Origin: Acidimicrobiia bacterium
GTDB taxonomy: Bacteria > Actinomycetota > Acidimicrobiia > Spongiisociales > ZC4RG35
Direction: 5' to 3'
NCBI GenBank assembly: GCA_009377735.1
Contig: WHTL01000078.1
Span: 1 to 13,183 of the forward strand
Length of the DNA: 13,183 nucleotides
Positions 6,742 through 12,501 of this stretch are shown here, one piece after another; the stretch's first letter is position 1, and every line of letters starts with the position of its first letter. Position numbers and translations under genes: made by a program. The notes below the pieces were generated by a model, which was not told where the DNA came from, made no database searches, and saw only the letters and a list, made by a program, of their open reading frames with translations.

Positions 6742-7569
6742 TCAACCGACGCGTCTGGTGCGAAATACCGCGGTGATGGCCATCACTGTGAAGAACATCG
6801 CAACGGCAAGCCCCGACATGGTGGCGCTGGCGGCGGTGTCGGCGTAGTAGCTGATCATGAGCCCACCGGTCACGGCAACGACCCCGAAGATGATGGCAAA
6901 CCCCATCAATGTTGGTACTCGTTGTGATAGCAGCGCAGCCGTCGCCGGGGGAGCGATGAGGAGGCCGAAAACTAGCAAGGTCCCCACTGTCTGGAAGGAG
7001 GCGACCACCGCCATCGTTACCAGGGTCAACATGGCGAAGTTGGCGATCCGGGGATTCAGTCCCAACATCTCCGCCTTTTGCTCGTTGTAGGAGAGCACGA
7101 GAAACGGTCGGTACAGAACCACACTCGCCGTCACCGTTACCGCGGCCACGGCGCCGATAAGCCACAGGTCTCCGGTCGACATCCCCAGCGCATCACCGAA
7201 GAGGATCCCGGTGAGACTCCCCGAATAGGAGGTCGTGCGAGAGATGATGACAACACCGAGGGCGAGCATTCCCACGAAGAGGAGCCCGATGGCAGTGTCC
7301 TCACCAAGTCGTGAGTAGCGGTGGACCAGGTTGATCCCGACCACCATGATCAGGGCGGAGACGAGGGCGCCGAAGGTGACATTGAACCCGAGGAGCACAC
7401 CCAATGCAATACCGGGAAGGACCCCGTGGGCGAGAGCATCTCCCATAAAACTGAGCCCACGAAGCACCACCCATGTTCCCACGAGAGAGGTGGTCAACAC
7501 CACCAACAGGGCGCCGATCAGGGCCCGTTGCATGTATCCCATTGCTAGGGGCTCCGCCAGCCAATCCAT
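6742..7569 (-). CDS. znuB: zinc/manganese ABC transporter permease (ABC-3/ZnuB family), 275 aa
   Basis: This is a polytopic membrane protein of the ABC-3 family, which moves Zn2+ or Mn2+ across the cytoplasmic membrane. It has about eight hydrophobic segments. The family landmarks are the early LRGLSFMGDALAHGVLPGIALG region and the cytoplasmic loop YNEQKAEMLGLNP followed by TVGTLLVFGLLIAPPATA. Length is normal. Its ATG follows directly on the TGA of the binding-protein gene (TGAATG), so the two are translationally coupled. The Zur-type regulator and operator nearby favour zinc over manganese. The matching ATPase is encoded on the other strand beyond the regulator. At its 3' end no base separates it from the convergent nucleoside hydrolase gene. 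Confidence 0.9.
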   Translation of the reverse strand: MDWLAEPLAMGYMQRALIGALLVVLTTSLVGTWVVLRGLSFMGDALAHGVLPGIALGVLLGFNVTFGALVSALIMVVGINLVHRYSRLGEDTAIGLLFVGMLALGVVIISRTTSYSGSLTGILFGDALGMSTGDLWLIGAVAAVTVTASVVLYRPFLVLSYNEQKAEMLGLNPRIANFAMLTLVTMAVVASFQTVGTLLVFGLLIAPPATAALLSQRVPTLMGFAIIFGVVAVTGGLMISYYADTAASATMSGLAVAMFFTVMAITAVFRTRRVG

Positions 7570-8634
7570 TCAGTCCCCCTCACCGAGAGCCGCCACGATT
7601 CTCTCCACATTGGTCTCCATCATGGATAGATAGGATGCCGCGCCGGATTCGGGATCACCTAGTGAGCCTGTGTAGAGACTCACCACCTCCACACCAGCCT
7701 CGGCAGCCACCGTTGCCGTCAGATCGGAGGTATCTGTGACGTCGGTGAAGATGGCGGGGATACCCTCGTTCTCGATGATCTCTGCGAGCCGGGCAACATC
7801 ACCTGCCGAGGTCTCACCCAGGGTGCTGCCACCGGGCACCACCGTACCCACAATCTCGAAGTCGTAAAGGGCGGCGAAGTATCCGAGCGAATGGTGGCTA
7901 GACAGCAGAAGCCGGTTCTCCTTGGGGATCACGGACAGGGATGTATCGAAACCCTCGTGTGCTTGCTCGATCTCGGTAGCCAACGTCTCGGCACGCGACA
8001 CCCACTCGGTCTCGGTCTCGGTGTTGGTGGTATCGACAGCCTCCAACTCCGCACCGATGAGACGCACTGCCTCGGCCATCCGCACCGGATCCAGCCAAAA
8101 GTGAGGATCGAGCCCCCCGTGGTCATGTCCGTGCACTGCCTCGTCCTCGTCCTCGTCCTCGTGCTTGTGTTCGTGCTCGGCTTCGTGCTCGTGTTCGTGC
8201 CCGGCCCCGTCGCCGGAGCCCTCCTCGTGGTCTAGGTCGGGCTCACCCATCTCGATGGGGTCCACCAGGTCGGCAACATGAATAACATTGGTGCCGTCCT
8301 CTTCGGCCGCCTCCAGGGCGTCGGTCATGGCTTCCTCGAGGTTGAGCCCGTTGGCAATGACCAGATCGGCGTCTCGGAGGGAACCGGTCTGACGCGCCGA
8401 CAACTGGAAGTCGTGGGGATCGGCGCCAACGGGCAGAAGCACATCTACTGAACCATCGCTTCCCACCAGCTCCGTCACTACATCCCCCAGGATGTTGGTG
8501 GTCACCACGATTGATAGTTTGTCGGCGTTGTCGGCGTCGTTGCTACCTGCCACGTTGTCGCCCCCACATGCGGAGAGAACGATGGCGATGACGGCGACGA
8601 TGTTCACAAAGAGGACCGGACGGGAGTGGGGCAT
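7570..8634 (-). CDS. znuA: zinc ABC transporter substrate-binding lipoprotein (ZnuA type), 354 aa
   Basis: An exported lipoprotein that captures the metal and delivers it to the permease. The signal peptide ends in the lipobox LSAC, with the lipidated Cys at residue 23. Probable metal ligands of cluster A-I binding proteins are H74 (GADPHDF), H178 (DPHFWLDP) and H247 or H248 (SSHHSLGYF), plus an acidic residue near D298. Residues 136-172 form a charged loop rich in His, Glu and Asp, which is the hallmark of zinc rather than manganese binders. Its DNA is a low-complexity run of CTCGTC-like hexamers (about 8139-8200). The ATG at 8634 was chosen because AAAGG lies 8 bases upstream and the signal peptide begins there; a longer in-frame opening reaches 8853 but covers the operator and the zur gene start. 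The first gene of the leftward znuA-znuB operon. Confidence 0.94.
   Translation of the reverse strand: MPHSRPVLFVNIVAVIAIVLSACGGDNVAGSNDADNADKLSIVVTTNILGDVVTELVGSDGSVDVLLPVGADPHDFQLSARQTGSLRDADLVIANGLNLEEAMTDALEAAEEDGTNVIHVADLVDPIEMGEPDLDHEEGSGDGAGHEHEHEAEHEHKHEDEDEDEAVHGHDHGGLDPHFWLDPVRMAEAVRLIGAELEAVDTTNTETETEWVSRAETLATEIEQAHEGFDTSLSVIPKENRLLLSSHHSLGYFAALYDFEIVGTVVPGGSTLGETSAGDVARLAEIIENEGIPAIFTDVTDTSDLTATVAAEAGVEVVSLYTGSLGDPESGAASYLSMMETNVERIVAALGEGD
8139..8200. repeat. low-complexity hexamer run encoding the His/Glu/Asp-rich loop
   Basis: Imperfect repeats of CTCGTC and CTCGTG encode the alternating acidic and histidine residues of the binding protein's metal loop. Such runs change length easily by slippage, so loop length may vary between strains. 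Confidence 0.6.
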
Positions 8635-8656
8635 CGCTAGTGCCTTTCTCAGAGGC

Positions 8657-8684
8657 TTGCAAAAATGAGAATCATTATTATTAT
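8657..8684 (+). promoter_or_regulatory. zur promoter overlapped by a Fur/Zur-type operator
   Basis: TTGCAA (8657-8662) and TATTAT (8679-8684) are 16 bases apart and form a good promoter for the rightward zur-znuC arm. The 15-base sequence TGAGAATCATTATTA (8666-8680) lies between and partly over them and fits the 7-1-7 Fur-family box pattern (TGATAATnATTATCA) with few mismatches. On the other strand the same AT-rich block supplies -10-like hexamers (GATAAT, AATAAT), with GTGATA 17 bases upstream of the latter, for the leftward znuA-znuB arm. One repressor-bound site could therefore close both arms. Assignment to Zur rather than Fur is inferred from the adjacent genes. Confidence 0.72.
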
Positions 8685-8752
8685 CTACTGGAAAGCTATC
8701 ACGGGTACGTAGGCTGTTCCAAAACGAGAACCGGAGTAGGAAAGACCGATAG

Positions 8753-9205
8753 ATGGAAACGCTGACAAGCCAGGAGATCCACCAAAAGGTGGCACAAGGT
8801 CTCGCCGAGACCGACGTTCGGTATACGTCGGGACGACGAGCTGTTGTCGCCATCTTGATACGAGTCGGAGGTCCCCGCTCGGTTGGCGAGCTCGTGAAAC
8901 TACTGGAGGATTCTGTTCCGGTCTCGTCGCTCTATCGTTCTCTGGCGATCTTCGAAGAGGCGGGGGTCATCGTGAAGCATCATGATGTGGATGGCATCAT
9001 TCGGGTCGAGCTCTCTGAGTGGCTGTTGGGGCACCATCACCATGTTGTGTGCGACGACTGTGGCAGGGTGGAAGATTTCTCACTCAGCAGTGACGAAGAG
9101 AACACGTTGCATGACATCGTCGACAAGGTGGGAGAGTCACTCCGATACCAGGTGTCGGGTCATGTGCTCGAGGTGGAGGGGGTCTGCGACACATGCGCTC
9201 CGTAA
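8753..9205 (+). CDS. zur: Fur-family metal-dependent repressor, probably Zur, 150 aa
   Basis: A dimeric DNA-binding regulator that represses uptake genes when loaded with metal. The N-terminal winged helix (about 20-80) contains YTSGRRAVVAIL and the recognition segment VPVSSLYRSLAIFEEAG. The dimer domain has the HHHHVVCDDCGRVEDF motif, with the histidine run at 94-97 and C100/C103. A second pair, C145/C148, is three residues from the end; the two CxxC pairs form the structural zinc site. Its location between zinc uptake genes points to Zur rather than Fur, PerR or Mur. AGGAAAG at 8738-8744 is a good ribosome binding site. Its last 13 bases overlap the start of the ATPase gene, so the repressor and transporter ATPase share a transcript, probably autoregulated through the operator at 8666-8680. 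Confidence 0.9.
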   Translation: METLTSQEIHQKVAQGLAETDVRYTSGRRAVVAILIRVGGPRSVGELVKLLEDSVPVSSLYRSLAIFEEAGVIVKHHDVDGIIRVELSEWLLGHHHHVVCDDCGRVEDFSLSSDEENTLHDIVDKVGESLRYQVSGHVLEVEGVCDTCAP

Positions 9206-10026
9206 ATACTCCCGCTGTCGTATGTCAGGGTCTCCATATCCGCTTCGACCGGGTCACCGCCGTGGCTCCTTCGAACCTCATCATCCCTGGCACCGGCGTT
9301 ACGGCCGTGATCGGCGCCAACGGGTCCGGCAAATCCAGTCTTCTCAACGCCATCGCCGGACTGCATCCGGCTGCATCAGGGTCCATCTCCGTGCTAGGGG
9401 AGGCGCCCGAGGAGATCAGTGGTCGGATCGCATACGTCCTCCAATCGACCAAGGTCAATGACGCCCTCCCCGTGACCGTTCGTGAGGTCGTCGCTATGGG
9501 GCGATATGCCTCCCGGGGCTTGTTAGGGCGATTCCAGCCGTCCGACCTGGATCGGATCGACCAGGCTCTCGAGGCTCTGGGCCTAGCCGATATTTCACGG
9601 TCCCATCTTCACGAGCTCTCGGGCGGACAACGGCAGCGGGTGTTCGTTGCCCAGGGTCTTGTCCAGGATCATGATCTGCTCCTCCTCGACGAGCCACGCA
9701 CCGCCCTGGATCTGGTTTCGACCGAGGTGATAACCCAGGCAATTGATGGGGAGAGGGAAAGAGGGATTCCTGTCGTCCTCACCACCCATGACATGGCCGA
9801 GGCACGGGAGGCAGATCATGTGGTGGTGATGGCGGGGCGGGTCGTGGCATCGGGGAGCCCGGCGGAGACGCTGACACCACAGGTGATCGCCGAGGCATAT
9901 GGTCTACCCGAGGATGCATTCGATCAGCGGGTGCACGTCGACGACGCCGCCCATAACCACGAGGACGAGTGGCATCAGCACATGGATCTATCCGCCCACA
10001 CCCACGATCATGAGGAACGTCGGTAG
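9193..10026 (+). CDS. znuC: zinc ABC transporter ATPase (ZnuC type) with His-rich tail, 277 aa
   Basis: The energising subunit for the permease and binding protein encoded on the other strand. All ABC motifs are present: Walker A GANGSGKS (41-48), Q-loop Q84, signature LSGGQ (142-146), Walker B LLLLDEP ending at E167-P168, and the H-loop histidine H199. The D-loop region reads DEPRTALD instead of the common DEPTTGLD, which should be tolerated. Residues 248-277 form an extra tail with seven histidines among acidic residues (HNHEDEWHQH, then HTHDHEE), probably a cytoplasmic zinc-binding segment. The ATG lies inside the end of zur in another frame, so translation is probably coupled. The gene ends 19 bases from the convergent metY stop. 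Confidence 0.9.
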   Translation: MRSVNTPAVVCQGLHIRFDRVTAVAPSNLIIPGTGVTAVIGANGSGKSSLLNAIAGLHPAASGSISVLGEAPEEISGRIAYVLQSTKVNDALPVTVREVVAMGRYASRGLLGRFQPSDLDRIDQALEALGLADISRSHLHELSGGQRQRVFVAQGLVQDHDLLLLDEPRTALDLVSTEVITQAIDGERERGIPVVLTTHDMAEAREADHVVVMAGRVVASGSPAETLTPQVIAEAYGLPEDAFDQRVHVDDAAHNHEDEWHQHMDLSAHTHDHEERR

Positions 10027-10045
10027 GGCAACCCTGTGGCGTGCT

Positions 10046-11350
10046 CTAGCTCCCGGCTGCCCGACCCAGCGCCTGGTCGATATCGGACTTGATGTCATCG
10101 ATGTGCTCGATTCCAACGGCGATCCGGACGTGGTCTTCGGTGACACCGGCGGCCGTCTGCTCCTCGGCGCTGAGCTGCTGATGGGTGGTGGAGGCGGGAT
10201 GGATGACGAGCGTCTTGGCATCACCAACATTCGCCAGATGGGAAGCCAACTCCACAGAGTCGATGAACTTCTTACCCGCCTCGAAGCCGCCCTTAATTCC
10301 GAAGGAAAGTACCGCTCCGAAACCGTTCTTCAGGTACTTCTTGGCCGTCTCGTGATAGGGATGTGACTCCAGACCGGGATAAGAAACCCACGTCACCCCG
10401 GGGTGGCTCTCCAGCCAGCGGGCTACTTCGAGCGCATTGTCCACGTGTCGCTGGACCCGCAGACTGAGAGTTTCCAGACCCTGGAGGAACAGGAACGAGT
10501 TGAACGGTGACGGTGCGGCACCGAGGTCCCGCAGCCCTTCAACCCGTGCCCGGATGGCGAAGGCGATGTTCCCCATGTCCGACTCTGGGTTGAAGATGTC
10601 GGTGAACACCACCCCCTGATATCCGGGTGCCGGATCGGTGAAGAGGGGGAACTTGCCGTTGCGCCAGTCGAAGTTACCGGAGTCCACGAGGACACCACCG
10701 ATGGACGTCCCATGACCTCCGATCCACTTGGTGGCGGACTGGACCACGATGTCCGCTCCCCACTCGATGGGCTTCACAAGGTATCCGGCAGCGCCGAACG
10801 TGTTGTCAACCACCAAAGGAATGCCATTCTTGTGGGCGAGCTCGGCGAGGGCCTCGAAGTCGGGGATGTTGTACTTGGGGTTGCCGATCGACTCGATGTA
10901 GATCGCCTTGGTCTTGTCGGTGATGGCGGCCTCGAAGTCGGACGGATCGTCGCCATCGACGAAGGTGACATCCCATCCGAAACGGGGGAACGCCACCTTG
11001 AGCTGGTTGTAGGTCCCTCCGTAGAGAAAGGACGTCGACACCAGATGGTCACCCTGTTGCATGAGTGCCGCGAATGTCAGTAGCTGCGCAGACTGGCCGG
11101 ATGCGGTTCCCACCGCGGCGAGTCCACCCTCGAGAGCGGCGACCCGCTTCTCGAACACGTCCGTGGTTGGGTTCATGATTCGGGTGTAGATGTTCCCGAA
11201 CTCCTGGAGACCGAAGAGGCGGGCGGCGTGCCCGGCATCGTCAAAGGTAAATGACGTCGTCTGATAGATGGGAACCGCCCGTGAGTTGGTGGCGGGGTCG
11301 GGTTCCTGGCCGGCGTGGACCTGGAGAGTGTCATAGTGGAAATCGGTCAT
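10046..11350 (-). CDS. metY: O-acetylhomoserine sulfhydrylase / aminocarboxypropyltransferase, 434 aa
   Basis: A cytoplasmic PLP enzyme that joins O-acetyl-L-homoserine with sulfide to give homocysteine, the direct sulfhydrylation route to methionine. The N-terminus (FHYDTLQVHAGQEPDPATNS) and the segment YTRIMNPTTDVFEKRVAALE are typical of MetY. The PLP lysine is K208 in SATKWIGGHGTSIGG, and VVDNTFGA carries the cofactor-binding Asp. The full length of about 430 residues, with insertions before the C-terminal domain, separates MetY from the shorter MetB/MetZ enzymes. The ATG at 11350 has AAAGGA 8 bases upstream; a longer frame to 11410 has no support. An upstream ORF ends at its start codon, and a SAM riboswitch lies further upstream, confirming a place in methionine supply. 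Confidence 0.95.
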   Translation of the reverse strand: MTDFHYDTLQVHAGQEPDPATNSRAVPIYQTTSFTFDDAGHAARLFGLQEFGNIYTRIMNPTTDVFEKRVAALEGGLAAVGTASGQSAQLLTFAALMQQGDHLVSTSFLYGGTYNQLKVAFPRFGWDVTFVDGDDPSDFEAAITDKTKAIYIESIGNPKYNIPDFEALAELAHKNGIPLVVDNTFGAAGYLVKPIEWGADIVVQSATKWIGGHGTSIGGVLVDSGNFDWRNGKFPLFTDPAPGYQGVVFTDIFNPESDMGNIAFAIRARVEGLRDLGAAPSPFNSFLFLQGLETLSLRVQRHVDNALEVARWLESHPGVTWVSYPGLESHPYHETAKKYLKNGFGAVLSFGIKGGFEAGKKFIDSVELASHLANVGDAKTLVIHPASTTHQQLSAEEQTAAGVTEDHVRIAVGIEHIDDIKSDIDQALGRAAGS

Positions 11351-11469
11351 GATCTGGTTCCTTTCGATGCGGTGCTTGTGACTAGAGAGTCGAGACGTTG
11401 CGGCGTACATCGAAATGTGCGGGCGGAACCGAGAAGTCGAGGTCCGTGGTTGCCGATGGTGGTTCGCAT
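11347..11469 (-). CDS. 40-codon upstream ORF coupled to metY
   Basis: A frame of 40 codons begins at an ATG (11469-11467) with AAAGGA five bases before it and ends in TGA at 11349-11347, overlapping the metY ATG as ATGA. The peptide starts MRTTIGNHGPRLLGSAR and is basic, with one cysteine (C21), no methionine apart from the first, and no membrane segment or family I recognise. The overlap suggests that ribosomes finishing this frame restart on metY, although metY has its own ribosome binding site inside this frame (AAAGGA, about 11359-11364). It lies between the riboswitch and metY, so it is probably the frame whose initiation the switch controls. No run of regulatory codons, such as consecutive Met or Cys, is visible, which argues against simple attenuation. 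Confidence 0.5.
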   Translation of the reverse strand: MRTTIGNHGPRLLGSARTFRCTPQRLDSLVTSTASKGTRS

Positions 11470-11493
11470 GGATGTCCTTTCACTCGTTGCGCT

Positions 11494-11509
11494 CTCGGAG
11501 CGCTCCGAG
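11494..11509 (-). promoter_or_regulatory. perfect 8-bp hairpin in the metY leader expression platform
   Basis: CTCGGAGCGCTCCGAG is fully self-complementary and lies between the riboswitch and the upstream-ORF ribosome binding site. No T-run follows, so it is not a normal intrinsic terminator. It more likely spaces or stabilises the leader, or brings the upstream switching element close to the ribosome binding site. Confidence 0.5.
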
Positions 11510-11613
11510 GGGACAGAACCCCGTCGAAGCGACTCATCGATCAGGCATTGGCACCGTCATCCGGTTGCCGCGGTTTCGAAGGGCCTGTCCCTCCACCGCT
11601 CTTGATGAGCGCG
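11507..11613 (-). promoter_or_regulatory. SAM riboswitch (SAM-I/SAM-IV clan, probably SAM-IV) controlling metY
   Basis: Read on the minus strand, the RNA has GAGCGGTGGAGGGACAGGCC, GAAACCGCGGCAACCGG and GGTGCCAATGCC in order, which are the conserved P2, core and P3 blocks of the SAM-I clan. P1 is formed by GCGCTCATC (11604-11612) with GATGAG-T-CGC (11528-11538), nine pairs with one bulge. P3 is ACCG/CGGT around a five-base loop. Between the GGTGCCAATGCC block and the 3' strand of P1 only a few bases remain, so the P4 helix of SAM-I is absent. A GGGG/CCCC hairpin follows P1 (11509-11522). Missing P4 plus an extra hairpin outside P1 is the SAM-IV arrangement, known from actinobacteria. SAM binding should reduce metY expression. 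Confidence 0.9.
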
Positions 11614-11628
11614 TTGGTCGTCCGACGA

Positions 11629-11659
11629 AGTGTAATCCCGGCCCGGAGTGCCTCGGCAA
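11629..11659 (-). promoter_or_regulatory. putative promoter of the riboswitch-metY transcript
   Basis: TTGCCG (11659-11654) and TACACT (11634-11629) are 19 bases apart on the minus strand. Transcription would start near 11622, about ten bases before the riboswitch P1 helix, which is the expected geometry. The spacer is long, so the -35 assignment is weaker than the -10. Confidence 0.45.
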
Positions 11660-11675
11660 ACGCACCCCGGTCACC

Positions 11676-11681
11676 TACGAT
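11676..11681 (+). promoter_or_regulatory. putative -10 box of the Cys/His cluster protein mRNA
   Basis: TACGAT lies 8 bases before the GTG at 11690. An AGGGG follows it but ends only two bases before the GTG, too near for a normal ribosome binding site, so a nearly leaderless start is more likely. Confidence 0.35.
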
Positions 11682-11689
11682 CAGGGGAC

Positions 11690-12037
11690 GTGAGCGATGA
11701 CGGCACGATCAGATGTGTCTGGTGTGGGTCCCGGTTTGTACCGTCTCCTGGTCCAGGTAGACCGCAGCGATACTGCCGGAGGAGCCATCGCCAACGCGCC
11801 TACGAAGCGCGTCAGGTTGCCTCCGACCACGGTCTCGGAGAGGACGATGTCCTCCTCTCCAAAGCTACTTTCATCAGTCTTCGAGATGGTCTGTTCCGAC
11901 TTGAGGCTGCCAGCGATGATGTGGCCACCGATCGTTCTGAGGGTGTCGACCCAGATACCATCATCGACGGGTTGACGACGGTCATAAACGATGTGGTCTC
12001 TATCGATTGGGAGCCGAAGGCGGTGGGGGAGGGGTGA
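11690..12037 (+). CDS. small Cys/His-cluster (zinc-ribbon-like) protein, 115 aa
   Basis: I recognise only the N-terminal motif. C9-V-W-C12, a basic proline-glycine loop, then GRPQRYCRRSHRQRAYEAR with C29 and H33 resembles a short actinobacterial metal-binding motif normally ending YCSxACRQRAY, in which the fourth ligand is Cys; here His33 takes that place. The basic helix after it could touch nucleic acid. Residues 50-115 are acidic and helical with no known domain. The GTG at 11690 was chosen because the protein motif begins immediately after it and a -10-like box precedes it; the frame is open upstream to an ATG at 11648, which would overlap the opposing metY promoter. It is divergent from the metY leader and followed after 48 bases by the DUF1992 gene. 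Confidence 0.68.
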   Translation: MSDDGTIRCVWCGSRFVPSPGPGRPQRYCRRSHRQRAYEARQVASDHGLGEDDVLLSKATFISLRDGLFRLEAASDDVATDRSEGVDPDTIIDGLTTVINDVVSIDWEPKAVGEG

Positions 12038-12085
12038 CCCCAGAATCGCCCTAGAGTTGGTCGTGGCACCCGATGAGAGGTTGTT

Positions 12086-12496
12086 GTGACAGACCGCATT
12101 TTCGACATGGTGGAACGGAAGATCCGGGAGGGTCAGGAACGGGGGGAGTTCGACGATCTTTCGGAGAAGGGTAAGCCACTCCCAACGCGTGGTGATACCT
12201 ACGATCCCGATTGGTGGGTGAAGGGGCTGATCCAGCGCGAGGATCTCGATATGTCAACCATGGTTCCCGGAGCTTTCCGGTTGCGCAAGGAGGCGGAGGC
12301 CTTCCCCGAGTCCCTTCGCGACTTGCGGGACGAGGCGGACGTGCGCGCCGTCCTCGAGGACTACAACCGACGGGTGAAGGCAGATCGTCACAAGCCGGTC
12401 GCCGACGGTATGCGTCAGATCCTGGTGCCTTCCATCGACATCGACCAAGTGGTGGAAAGATGGCACCAGCTCCGGGATCGGCGCCGGGAGCGATAG
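12086..12496 (+). CDS. DUF1992 / DnaJC28-like domain protein, 136 aa
   Basis: The N-terminal half matches the DUF1992 family, also found in the eukaryotic DnaJ homologue subfamily C member 28. The signature is IFDMVERKIREGQERGEFDD followed by LSEKGKPLP, with a second conserved helix around LRKEAEAFPESLRDLRDEAD and the YNRRV segment. The J-domain of the eukaryotic protein is absent, as usual in bacteria. The protein is soluble, highly charged and helical; no biochemical role is established for the bacterial form. The start is a GTG at 12086 with GAGAGG five bases upstream. The methyltransferase gene begins five bases after its stop, so the two are probably cotranscribed. Confidence 0.85.
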   Translation: MTDRIFDMVERKIREGQERGEFDDLSEKGKPLPTRGDTYDPDWWVKGLIQREDLDMSTMVPGAFRLRKEAEAFPESLRDLRDEADVRAVLEDYNRRVKADRHKPVADGMRQILVPSIDIDQVVERWHQLRDRRRER

Positions 12497-12501
12497 CCCT
12501 A

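Noticed and set aside
8139..8200. CTCGTC hexamer run as a possible CRISPR or tandem-repeat locus
   Set aside because: The repeats are in frame and encode the metal-binding loop; no spacers or separate repeat units are present.
7891..8235. 114-codon plus-strand frame rich in Leu and Val opposite the binding-protein gene
   Set aside because: It is the antisense shadow of the His/Glu/Asp-rich repeat; the repeated LVLVLVLV pattern comes from the hexamer run, not from a membrane protein.
8635..8853. 73-codon N-terminal extension of the zinc-binding lipoprotein
   Set aside because: It would cover the operator and the start of zur on the other strand, and would bury the signal peptide; the ATG at 8634 has a good ribosome binding site.
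11494..11509. Perfect 8-bp hairpin as an intrinsic terminator controlled by the riboswitch
   Set aside because: No T-run follows on the minus strand; the next bases are GC-rich and lead into a ribosome binding site.
11398..11700. Plus-strand frames across the metY leader
   Set aside because: They run antisense to the riboswitch and upstream ORF and show no protein-like features.
12038..12085. Separate promoter before the DUF1992 gene
   Set aside because: The 48-base gap shows a ribosome binding site but no clear -35/-10 pair; cotranscription with the upstream gene is as likely.
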